From: JBBTQZ01 sp964489135
GTDB lineage: Bacteria > Patescibacteriota > Minisyncoccia > Phycocordibacterales > WO2-35-19
Assembly (NCBI GenBank): GCA_964489135.1
Contig: CAZAXK010000022.1
Span: 1-8,795 of the forward strand
Direction of reading: 5' to 3'
Length of the DNA stretch: 8,795 nt
Shown here: positions 1-5,395 of the stretch, in pieces
Layout: every line of letters starts with the position of its first letter
Position numbering within the stretch: the first letter of the stretch is position 1
Made by a program: the position numbers and the translations under genes
Notes under the pieces: model-generated
What the model saw: the letters and a program-made list of their open reading frames with translations, nothing else
What the model was told of the DNA's origin: nothing
Databases searched by the model: none

Positions 1-351
1 CGCAATCTCGATTTTGATCTTCTGACCCTTATTATACACCGAAATTGGCACTACTGTCAATCCTTTCTGACCCTCGGCTTCCTCGATTTTGATGATTTCT
101 GGCTTGGTTAAAAGGAGTTTGCGGGGTCGCTCGGGCTCGTAATCTTTGGGGGTGTTGTTGGGTTGGTAGGGGGGGACGCTCATGCCGGTTACGAAGGCCT
201 CCTTGCCCCTGACTGTTATGTGTGCGCCTTCAAGCGATCCTTGCGAAGCTCGGAGCGATTTGACCTCAAAGCCCAAAAGCTCAATACCCGCTTCGTATTT
301 TTCGAGGATTTCGTAGTTCAGACCGGCTTTTTTGTTTCTGATCAGGCTCAT
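1..351 (-). CDS. smpB: SsrA-binding protein SmpB, 3' end cut off by window edge
   Basis: Reading leftward from the ATG at 351-349 gives 117 residues without a stop up to the window edge. The protein is SmpB, which binds the tRNA-like domain of tmRNA (SsrA) and delivers it to stalled ribosomes for trans-translation. Visible family marks are NKKAGLNYEILEKYEAGIEL (residues 6-25), GFEVKSLRAS (27-36), the YEPERPRKLLL segment (71-81) and GLTVVPISVY (97-106), in the usual order of the SmpB OB-fold barrel. The basic C-terminal tail that enters the ribosomal A site lies outside the window; family members are usually about 150-160 residues. The gene is divergent from ftsH with 42 bp between the start codons. 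The ATG lies 8 nt after a TGCTATCAT promoter element, so the mRNA is probably leaderless. Identity is clear from motif order; the missing tail cannot be judged. Confidence 0.96.
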   Translation of the reverse strand, partial: MSLIRNKKAGLNYEILEKYEAGIELLGFEVKSLRASQGSLEGAHITVRGKEAFVTGMSVPPYQPNNTPKDYEPERPRKLLLTKPEIIKIEEAEGQKGLTVVPISVYNKGQKIKIEIA

Positions 352-359
352 ACCTATAA

Positions 360-368
360 ATGATAGCA
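360..368 (-). promoter_or_regulatory. Extended -10 promoter of smpB
   Basis: On the minus strand the sequence reads TGCTATCAT: an extended -10 (TGN) followed by the hexamer TATCAT (5/6 match to TATAAT). Eight nucleotides separate the hexamer from the smpB ATG, so a start site about 7 nt downstream would fall almost on the start codon. No -35 box is evident. This is sequence inference only. Confidence 0.6.
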
Positions 369-374
369 TTTTTG

Positions 375-383
375 TGCTAAAAT
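375..383 (+). promoter_or_regulatory. Extended -10 promoter of ftsH
   Basis: TGCTAAAAT is an extended -10 with hexamer TAAAAT (5/6). Ten nucleotides separate it from the ftsH ATG at 394, which predicts a 5' leader of only about 3-4 nt. There is no Shine-Dalgarno motif in those 10 nt (ACCCTTAAAT). It lies back to back with the smpB promoter, so RNA polymerase could not occupy both at once. Confidence 0.65.
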
Positions 384-393
384 ACCCTTAAAT

Positions 394-2310
394 ATGAGCA
401 AGCAGGATAAAAAGGAGAAGAAAAAGCAGGTTCTTATTACAAAGCCAAACGGAAGCTTTAGAGGATCCTTTTTGGGCAATTTCTTCTCTGGAGTTTTGGT
501 GCTGATACTTCTTGTATCGGCTTATTCCTTTTTATCGCAAAGTGAGAGCAAGGGAGCCATTACGATTTCCGAGTTAGCTCAAGCTGTTAAGGCCGGACAG
601 GTAGAAAGTTTGTCGGTCAACGGCGGAGCGGTTGAGGCCAAATTGTTTAGCGGAGAGACTAAGGTAGCCAAGAAGGAAGAGCAAGCAAGCATTGGTGAAT
701 CCTTGGCGGTCTACGGAGTCACCCCCGAGCAGATGAGCGCGCTCAAGGTGAGTGTTAATGAAAGAGGGGGTTTCTTGTACTGGTTGCTCAATCTTTCGCC
801 TATTCTTTTCCCCATCATTTTTATCGCGGTTTTCCTTTGGGTCATGACAAGGCAGATGAAGGGGGCGGGGATGCAGGCATTTTCTTTCGGTCAATCGAGG
901 GCGCGCATCACTTCGCCTGATGATCAGAGGCAGAAAGTTACGTTCAAGGATGTGGCGGGGTGTAAGGAGGCCAAGGAAGAATTGAGCGAAATTGTCGACT
1001 TCCTGAAAAATCCAAAAAAGTTTTTTGAAATTGGGGCAAGAATTCCCAAAGGTATATTGCTCATGGGTGCTCCGGGTACGGGCAAAACGCTTTTGGCCCG
1101 AGCGGTCGCGGGCGAAGCCGGTGTCGCCTTCTTCTCTATTTCCGGATCAGAGTTTGTTGAGATGTTTGTTGGTGTCGGTGCAAGCAGGGTGAGAGATTTG
1201 TTTATGATGGCCAAGGGTACTGCTCCGGCGATAATTTTTATCGATGAGATTGATGCGGTGGGACGTGTCCGTGGCGGGGGACTCGGCGGAGGCAACGATG
1301 AACGAGAACAAACTCTCAACCAAATTTTGGTAGAGATGGATGGCTTCGAACCGACCGAGAAGGTTGTGGTCATGGCCGCGACTAACCGGCCCGATGTTCT
1401 TGATCCGGCACTCCTCCGTCCCGGGAGGTTTGACCGACGGGTGACTATCGATCTTCCCGATCGACAGGATCGCGAAGAGATACTCAAGATTCATGCCAAG
1501 CAAAAGCCCTTTGCCGAAGATGTGAACTTGGTCTTGATTGCCGAGCGCACTCCTGGGTTTAGCGGAGCAGATCTTTACTCACTTATGAACGAAGGAGCGA
1601 TTCTTGCAGCAAGAGAAAACCGAACCAAAATTTCTCAATTCGATCTTATCCGTTCGATCGAAAAGGTCATGCTTGGTCCAGAAAGACGTAGCCATATCCT
1701 CTCCAAGAAAGAAAAGGAAATAACCGCTTACCACGAGGCAGGGCATGCAGTTGTTGCGAGTGTCCTACCTTTTGCTGATCCGGTACACAAGATCTCGATC
1801 ATTTCGCGTGGCCGAGCGGCTGGTTATACACTCAAGCTTCCGATCGAGGACAGGAAGTTGCAAAGTCGCAACGAATTTCTCGATGATATCGCTATGTCGC
1901 TCGGGGGCTACGTTACGGAGAAAAATATTTTTGGTGATCTGACTACTGGACCGTCGAACGACCTGCAGGTCTCGACCGCGATGGCTCGGGACATGGTGAC
2001 CAAGTATGGTATGTCGGAGAGTTTGGGGCCGGTAGCGCTTGAATCGAGTGGGGGCAAGGTTTTGCTCGGCGGAAGAGATACCAACCAAAGAGAATATTCA
2101 GAGAAAATCGGTGCTTATATCGACGACGAAGTTTCAAAAATAATGAAGAACGCTTATGAGCGCGCCGAGAGCATCATAAAGGAGCATCGGCCACTGCTCG
2201 ATGCGATCGCCAAGAGGTTGATCGAAACAGAAACCATCGAGCGAGAAGAATTCGACCAGATGCTCGTCTCTCACGGCATTCAGCCCAAGAAAAAGGTGGA
2301 GGTCCAATAG
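394..2310 (+). CDS. ftsH: ATP-dependent zinc metalloprotease FtsH
   Basis: Membrane-anchored AAA+ protease that unfolds and degrades damaged membrane proteins and some soluble regulators; it works as a hexamer with its catalytic part in the cytoplasm. At 638 residues it is full length (E. coli has 644). A basic N-terminus precedes TM1 (about residues 28-47), a short extracytoplasmic domain (48-126) and TM2 (127-151). The AAA domain has Walker A GAPGTGKT (225-232), pore motif FVG (258-260), Walker B IIFIDE (280-285) and the second region of homology with arginine fingers R342 and R345 in LRPGRFDR. The protease domain has the zinc motif HEAGH (447-451) and the third zinc ligand D523 in SNDL. 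All catalytic residues are present. The ATG at 394 is chosen because it gives the expected N-terminus and sits 10 nt after an extended -10. It is apparently monocistronic; the next gene has its own promoter. Confidence 0.98.
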   Translation: MSKQDKKEKKKQVLITKPNGSFRGSFLGNFFSGVLVLILLVSAYSFLSQSESKGAITISELAQAVKAGQVESLSVNGGAVEAKLFSGETKVAKKEEQASIGESLAVYGVTPEQMSALKVSVNERGGFLYWLLNLSPILFPIIFIAVFLWVMTRQMKGAGMQAFSFGQSRARITSPDDQRQKVTFKDVAGCKEAKEELSEIVDFLKNPKKFFEIGARIPKGILLMGAPGTGKTLLARAVAGEAGVAFFSISGSEFVEMFVGVGASRVRDLFMMAKGTAPAIIFIDEIDAVGRVRGGGLGGGNDEREQTLNQILVEMDGFEPTEKVVVMAATNRPDVLDPALLRPGRFDRRVTIDLPDRQDREEILKIHAKQKPFAEDVNLVLIAERTPGFSGADLYSLMNEGAILAARENRTKISQFDLIRSIEKVMLGPERRSHILSKKEKEITAYHEAGHAVVASVLPFADPVHKISIISRGRAAGYTLKLPIEDRKLQSRNEFLDDIAMSLGGYVTEKNIFGDLTTGPSNDLQVSTAMARDMVTKYGMSESLGPVALESSGGKVLLGGRDTNQREYSEKIGAYIDDEVSKIMKNAYERAESIIKEHRPLLDAIAKRLIETETIEREEFDQMLVSHGIQPKKKVEVQ

Positions 2311-2351
2311 TGTGGCTCATCAACACCTGCGGAGTTTTTTTATTTTGATAA

Positions 2352-2360
2352 TGATAAAAT
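2352..2360 (+). promoter_or_regulatory. Extended -10 promoter of the pilin-like gene; ftsH 3' region
   Basis: TGATAAAAT is an extended -10 (TGN plus TAAAAT). Transcription should begin around 2367, so the ATG at 2361 that directly follows would not be in the mRNA. This favours the ATG at 2391 as the pilin start, with a leader of roughly 24 nt. The 80-bp gap after ftsH also has a run of seven T at 2335-2341, but I see no convincing stem just before it, so no terminator is called for ftsH. Confidence 0.55.
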
Positions 2361-2390
2361 ATGCTTCTTAGTAGCACTCTTATTTTAAGC

Positions 2391-2891
2391 ATGAATAAAT
2401 ATAAAAATTTTGGTTTTGCCTCGACTTGTCGGAGACATGGCGGGTTTACTCTTATAGAACTTTTGGTCGTTATCGCGATTATCGGTATTCTCTCCTCAGT
2501 CGTATTGGCCAGTCTTGCTACGGCGCGAAACAAGGGCGCTGATGCCAAGGTCAAGGCCCAGCTTGCTTCTGCTCGAAGCTCAGCCCAAATGTTTCTGGAA
2601 AGTAACGGAAGTTACAACGGTGCTTACGGAGACGTGGCGAGTGATTGCGCAGTAGACCCAGACACGATGTTTCAAGATTCGAACTCGTCCATGGTCCAAT
2701 ACACCAATCCAGACAATTATCCGGTTGGTACGACCCTCAGATGTTCGTCGACCGGCAATGCTTATATGATCAGCGCCTCTCTTAATAATGACACTGATTT
2801 CTGGTGTGTTGACTCAGAAGGCAACTCGAAGCAAATCACTGGGGCTGACCATGCAACTGTCCATCCAGACGGCGACACTCTTTGCGATTAG
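2391..2891 (+). CDS. Type IV pilin-like protein (class III signal peptide)
   Basis: A 166-residue prepilin or pseudopilin. The leader of 18 residues contains RRHGG, and the prepilin-peptidase site is G18|F19, giving FTLIELLVVIAIIGILSS with the conserved Glu at mature position 5 (E23). The hydrophobic helix spans about residues 19-40. The soluble part has four cysteines (C86, C118, C139, C165), probably two disulfides, and many Ser, Asn and Asp residues. The C-terminus is acidic and ends in Cys-Asp. Such subunits are held in the membrane by the N-terminal helix and assembled into a filament by an ATPase, platform protein and prepilin peptidase, none of which is in this window. An upstream in-frame ATG at 2361 is rejected because it overlaps the expected transcription start. 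A strong terminator follows 20 nt after the stop. Whether it is a major pilin, a minor pilin or a secretion pseudopilin cannot be told. Confidence 0.9.
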   Translation: MNKYKNFGFASTCRRHGGFTLIELLVVIAIIGILSSVVLASLATARNKGADAKVKAQLASARSSAQMFLESNGSYNGAYGDVASDCAVDPDTMFQDSNSSMVQYTNPDNYPVGTTLRCSSTGNAYMISASLNNDTDFWCVDSEGNSKQITGADHATVHPDGDTLCD

Positions 2892-2911
2892 AGACATAGG
2901 CAAGCGTTTAC

Positions 2912-2950
2912 AAATCAAAACCTTTTAGAAATGAAAGGTTTTGATTTTTT
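2912..2950 (+). terminator. Rho-independent terminator of the pilin-like gene
   Basis: A perfect 14-bp stem (2912-2925 with 2934-2947) encloses an 8-nt loop (TAGAAATG) and runs into a T tract ending at 2950. It lies 20 nt after the pilin stop codon and directly before the tRNA, so it separates the two transcription units. Confidence 0.9.
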
Positions 2951-2957
2951 GGTATCC

Positions 2958-2966
2958 TGATATATC
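2958..2966 (+). promoter_or_regulatory. Probable -10 promoter of the tRNA gene
   Basis: TGATATATC can be read as an extended -10 (TGN plus TATATC), with a predicted start near 2973, just before the tRNA 5' end at 2977. No -35 box is evident. Its place between a terminator and a tRNA supports it, but the hexamer match is only moderate. Confidence 0.4.
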
Positions 2967-2976
2967 ATCAATACAT

Positions 2977-3050
2977 CCGCCCTTAGCTCAGTTGGTTAGA
3001 GCACAGAGCTTATACCTCTGGGGTCCTAGGTTCGAGTCCTAGAGGGCGGA
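2977..3050 (+). tRNA. tRNA-Ile with anticodon UAU
   Basis: A complete 74-nt cloverleaf. The acceptor stem CCGCCCT pairs with AGGGCGG (2977-2983 with 3043-3049), followed by discriminator A73 (3050). The D stem is GCTC/GAGC with loop AGTTGGTTA. The anticodon stem CAGAG/CTCTG (3004-3008, 3016-3020) encloses loop CTTATAC, so positions 34-36 (3011-3013) are TAT. The variable loop is GGGTC, and the T stem CTAGG/CCTAG encloses TTCGAGT. The anticodon pairs with the Ile codon AUA. A73, C4-G69 and U12-A23 agree with known E. coli Ile identity elements; G29-C41 and C38 do not. CCA is not encoded (CAT follows), so it must be added by the CCA-adding enzyme. Most bacteria read AUA with a CAU tRNA modified to lysidine by TilS, so UAU is unusual. 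Neighbouring genes do use ATA codons, for example ftsH residues 38 and 221. Confidence 0.93.
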
Positions 3051-3056
3051 CATGAT

Positions 3057-3084
3057 AAAAAATATGAACTGCTTCATATTTTTT
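3057..3084. terminator. Bidirectional terminator between the tRNA and recG
   Basis: A perfect 12-bp stem (3057-3068 with 3073-3084) has a CTGC tetraloop. Six A at its left end and six T at its right end give a U-rich 3' arm on either strand. It lies 6 nt after the tRNA and about 105 nt beyond the recG stop, so it can end transcription from both sides. Confidence 0.85.
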
Positions 3085-3087
3085 GAT

Positions 3088-3128
3088 ACATGTCCGAGAC
3101 GGAGCCATGTTTTTCTACCGAGAAAAAC
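3088..3128. repeat. Two overlapping stem-loops downstream of the tRNA
   Basis: One stem-loop pairs ACATG (3088-3092) with CATGT (3106-3110), with an inner CCG/CGG pairing. The second is a perfect 8-bp stem with loop ACCG (3109-3116 with 3121-3128). They share bases 3109-3110, so the two cannot form fully together. Neither is followed by a T tract. In recG mRNA they would lie in the 3' untranslated region. No function is assigned. Confidence 0.55.
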
Positions 3129-3148
3129 GGGCGAGTCGGGATCGCGGA

Positions 3149-3174
3149 AATTTTGTTTTGGCGAAAACAAAATT
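3149..3174. repeat. AT-rich 11-bp hairpin just downstream of recG
   Basis: AATTTTGTTTT (3149-3159) pairs perfectly with AAAACAAAATT (3164-3174) around a GGCG tetraloop (CGCC on the minus strand). It begins 16 nt after the recG stop. Neither strand has a real T tract beyond the stem, so it is a weak intrinsic terminator at best. It may instead protect the recG mRNA 3' end. Confidence 0.6.
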
Positions 3175-3190
3175 ATCTGTGATGACCAGT

Positions 3191-5371
3191 TTATTCCAAA
3201 TGAATTGCGAGCTTTTCTAAAAGCAGTTTGGCGAGTCGGGGATATTTTTTCAAATCAAAATCTTTTTCGATCAGATTGGTCGCTTCTTCGCGGGCCATCT
3301 CTACCATTTTGATATTACGCAGAGCTTCCATGGCGATGTCCGACACTCCCCATTGTTTACCATTTGCACTAAGTGCACCCGCACCTCTTTGTTGCAGATC
3401 GGCCTCAGCTAGCTCGAAGCCGTTCTTGGCAGTCACGAAAGATTTGAGACGAGAAATAGTTTTTGAAGATTTGGTGTCTGCAAAGATAAAACAATACGGC
3501 TGATGCGAACTGCGCAAGACCCTGCCTCGGAGCTGATGAAGTTGGGCAAGGCCAAAGCGTTCGGCGTTTTCGATGAGAATGACTGTCGCGTTCGGTACAT
3601 TTACACCCACTTCGACGACGGAAGTTGCTACAAGAATGTTAATCTTGCCCTCTTTGAATTTGCGCATTTTTTCCTCCTTTTCCTTGGGGCTGTCTTTGCC
3701 GGTGATGGTACCGATTCTAAATTCCGGAAAGATTTTTTTCTGCAAGCGATCGGCTTCTTCTTTGACCGAACGGGCGTTGATCGCCATTTCTTTGGTCGGG
3801 TCTGGTTCGTCGATACGCGGGCAGATGACGTATGCTTGCCGACCGCGCTTTATTTCTCCTCTCACAAATTCGTAGGTCGATTGTCGCTCGCTTTGGGTCA
3901 CGACCTTGGTGATGACCGGTTTTCGACCAGCCGGCAATTCGTCGAGGAGCGAAAGATCAAGATCGCCGAATATAGACAGGGCCAATGTTCGGGGGATCGG
4001 GGTCGCCGTCATGCTTAGAAGGTGTGGAGAAATGTCATGTTTGCGACGTAAGGCCATTCTTTGCTTGATCCCGAAGCGATGTTGTTCGTCGATAATTATG
4101 AGGCCGAGGTTGCGAAACTTGACCGACTTTTGGATGAGCGCGTGGGTGCCGATGAGGATCGGTATCTCGCCATTCTCGACCCACTTCAGAAGTTGGGGCT
4201 TTGAAATTTTCGTGGACTTTTCGCCTGAGATCTTGGAAGGGAACTTCTTGGCGCCTGAGCCGGTTATGAGCCCAACCTTGATTTTATATTTGGCAAAATA
4301 TTCGATAAAGGTTTCAAAATGTTGTTCGGCGAGTATCTCAGTCGGTGCCATATAAGCGACCTGCAAGGTGCCAGATTCACGATCGGGTGGAGGTGTGCTT
4401 ATGGTCGCAAAGCTCGCGATCGCGGCGACTGCCGTCTTGCCACTGCCGACGTCGCCTTCGAGTAGTCGCGACATGGGGAATCCTTTGCGAAAGTCGGCCA
4501 AGATCGTTTCTGACACCCTTCTTTGGGCTCGAGTCAGGGGGAAGGGGAATGTTTCAACGAAGGGCAAGACGTCATCAAAACACTTTGCTATTTTGAAACC
4601 AGCGGTTTGGCGAGAAAGAAATCTTTCTCTCGCGCGGTCGAGTTGAATGAGGAAAATTTCTTGAAAGGCAAATCTTTTGCGGGCAATTTCGGCATCGCCA
4701 ATTTTTAGGGGGGTATGGATCCAGATCAAAGCCGAGCGGAGCGAGGGCAGGTTGTACTTTTTGAGGATCTCTGGGGGTATCGGGTCCTCTATTTTTTCTA
4801 GCATTCCACTTCGGAAGATTCTCTGTAGAGTATGATAAATCCAGTTGGAAGTAATGTTGCGGGTTTCAGGATAAATTGGGTAGAGAGTATGCTCGTCTTC
4901 GCCGGTTTCTTTGTTGGTAAAGAGCGAAGCGCCGACGCCGAGGGGTACATCGTTCACTTTCTCTATTTTCGGGTTGAGAAGTGAGAGTACTTCTTTGCGC
5001 TTGCTCACCTTGCCTTCGACGCGCACGAAGTCGCCATCCTTAAACATCTTTGCGATATAGGGTTGGTTGAACCAGAGGAGTTTCACTTTGCCGGTCGCGT
5101 CTTCAAACGTGGCTTCTGATATGGGTACTCGGCCTCGAAAAGTCTTGCCGGTCTTCCGGGCCAAGATTTTGCCAAAAAGTGCTACCTCGTCGCCTTCGAG
5201 TAGAGTTTCTATATTTTTGACCATCCCCGGTGTGTTGTAGCGAGTAGGGAAATAAAAGAGCAAATCCTCGGCGGTGCGCAAGCCGATTTTGGCCAAGGCC
5301 TTTTTCTGCAGAGGAGAAATTCTGGTGATCTGGTCTATAGGGCTTTCCGGTTCTGTCCTCGTTGTGGTCAT
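3191..5371 (-). CDS. recG: ATP-dependent DNA helicase RecG
   Basis: A superfamily 2 double-stranded DNA translocase that remodels stalled replication forks and branch-migrates Holliday junctions. At 726 residues it is near the usual 680-780. The N-terminal part (about 1-150) has the wedge/OB fold, including GDEVALFGKI (60-69) and VRVEGKVS (116-123). Helicase motifs follow: Walker A GDVGSGKT (306-313), GTHALIQ (408-414), DEQH (428-431), TATPIPRTLALS (455-466), ATSVVEVGVNVP (582-593) and motif VI LHQLRGRVLR (611-620). The RecG-specific TRG motif is present: GFELAEADLQQRGAG (651-665) through GKQWG (671-675). Motif VI has Leu at 619 where bacterial RecG usually has Gly. The ATG at 5371 lies 24 bp from the divergent surface-protein start and has no Shine-Dalgarno sequence. 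The 3' side carries several stem-loops. It stands alone, with no operon partner here. Confidence 0.97.
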   Translation of the reverse strand: MTTTRTEPESPIDQITRISPLQKKALAKIGLRTAEDLLFYFPTRYNTPGMVKNIETLLEGDEVALFGKILARKTGKTFRGRVPISEATFEDATGKVKLLWFNQPYIAKMFKDGDFVRVEGKVSKRKEVLSLLNPKIEKVNDVPLGVGASLFTNKETGEDEHTLYPIYPETRNITSNWIYHTLQRIFRSGMLEKIEDPIPPEILKKYNLPSLRSALIWIHTPLKIGDAEIARKRFAFQEIFLIQLDRARERFLSRQTAGFKIAKCFDDVLPFVETFPFPLTRAQRRVSETILADFRKGFPMSRLLEGDVGSGKTAVAAIASFATISTPPPDRESGTLQVAYMAPTEILAEQHFETFIEYFAKYKIKVGLITGSGAKKFPSKISGEKSTKISKPQLLKWVENGEIPILIGTHALIQKSVKFRNLGLIIIDEQHRFGIKQRMALRRKHDISPHLLSMTATPIPRTLALSIFGDLDLSLLDELPAGRKPVITKVVTQSERQSTYEFVRGEIKRGRQAYVICPRIDEPDPTKEMAINARSVKEEADRLQKKIFPEFRIGTITGKDSPKEKEEKMRKFKEGKINILVATSVVEVGVNVPNATVILIENAERFGLAQLHQLRGRVLRSSHQPYCFIFADTKSSKTISRLKSFVTAKNGFELAEADLQQRGAGALSANGKQWGVSDIAMEALRNIKMVEMAREEATNLIEKDFDLKKYPRLAKLLLEKLAIHLE

Positions 5372-5375
5372 ATTT

Positions 5376-5384
5376 TGCTATAAT
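5376..5384 (+). promoter_or_regulatory. Extended -10 promoter of the LamG/beta-helix gene
   Basis: TGCTATAAT is a perfect extended -10 (TGN plus consensus TATAAT). Eleven nucleotides follow before the ATG at 5396, so the expected leader is about 4-5 nt. There is no Shine-Dalgarno motif in GATACATAAAT and no recognisable -35. It is the strongest promoter match in the window. Confidence 0.7.
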
Positions 5385-5388
5385 GATA
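5383..5388 (-). promoter_or_regulatory. -10 element of recG within a bidirectional promoter
   Basis: On the minus strand TATCAT (5/6 to TATAAT) lies 11 nt before the recG ATG. It overlaps the opposite-strand TATAAT by two bases, and both hexamers are 11 nt from their own ATG. The predicted start near 5376 gives a leader of about 5 nt. No -35 box is evident. Confidence 0.5.
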
Positions 5389-5395
5389 CATAAAT

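Noticed and set aside
163..363. Plus-strand 66-codon open frame at the left end
   Set aside because: It lies antisense to the clear smpB coding region and resembles no known protein.
924..1487. Long minus-strand open frame of 187 codons inside ftsH
   Set aside because: It is the opposite-strand shadow of the conserved AAA domain; its Ser/Arg/Pro-rich translation is typical of an antisense frame.
2311..2341. Intrinsic terminator for ftsH before the T run
   Set aside because: Only 3-4 bp stems can be drawn (GTGT/ACAC, CTC/GAG) and they are not adjacent to the T tract.
2361..2390. Earlier in-frame ATG that would lengthen the pilin by 10 residues
   Set aside because: It directly abuts the -10 hexamer (2355-2360), so it would lie upstream of or at the transcription start. 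The prepilin leader is complete from 2391.
2976..2982. Acceptor stem beginning one base earlier (TCCGCCC with GGGCGGA)
   Set aside because: It would leave three bases between acceptor and D stem and no discriminator. The 2977 register gives standard numbering and A73.
3052..3312. Plus-strand 86-codon open frame after the tRNA
   Set aside because: It runs through the terminator hairpin and into the antisense of recG, and shows no protein-family features.
3503..4018. Plus-strand 171-codon open frame and several others within 3228-4708
   Set aside because: All are antisense shadows of recG, whose helicase motifs fix the true frame.
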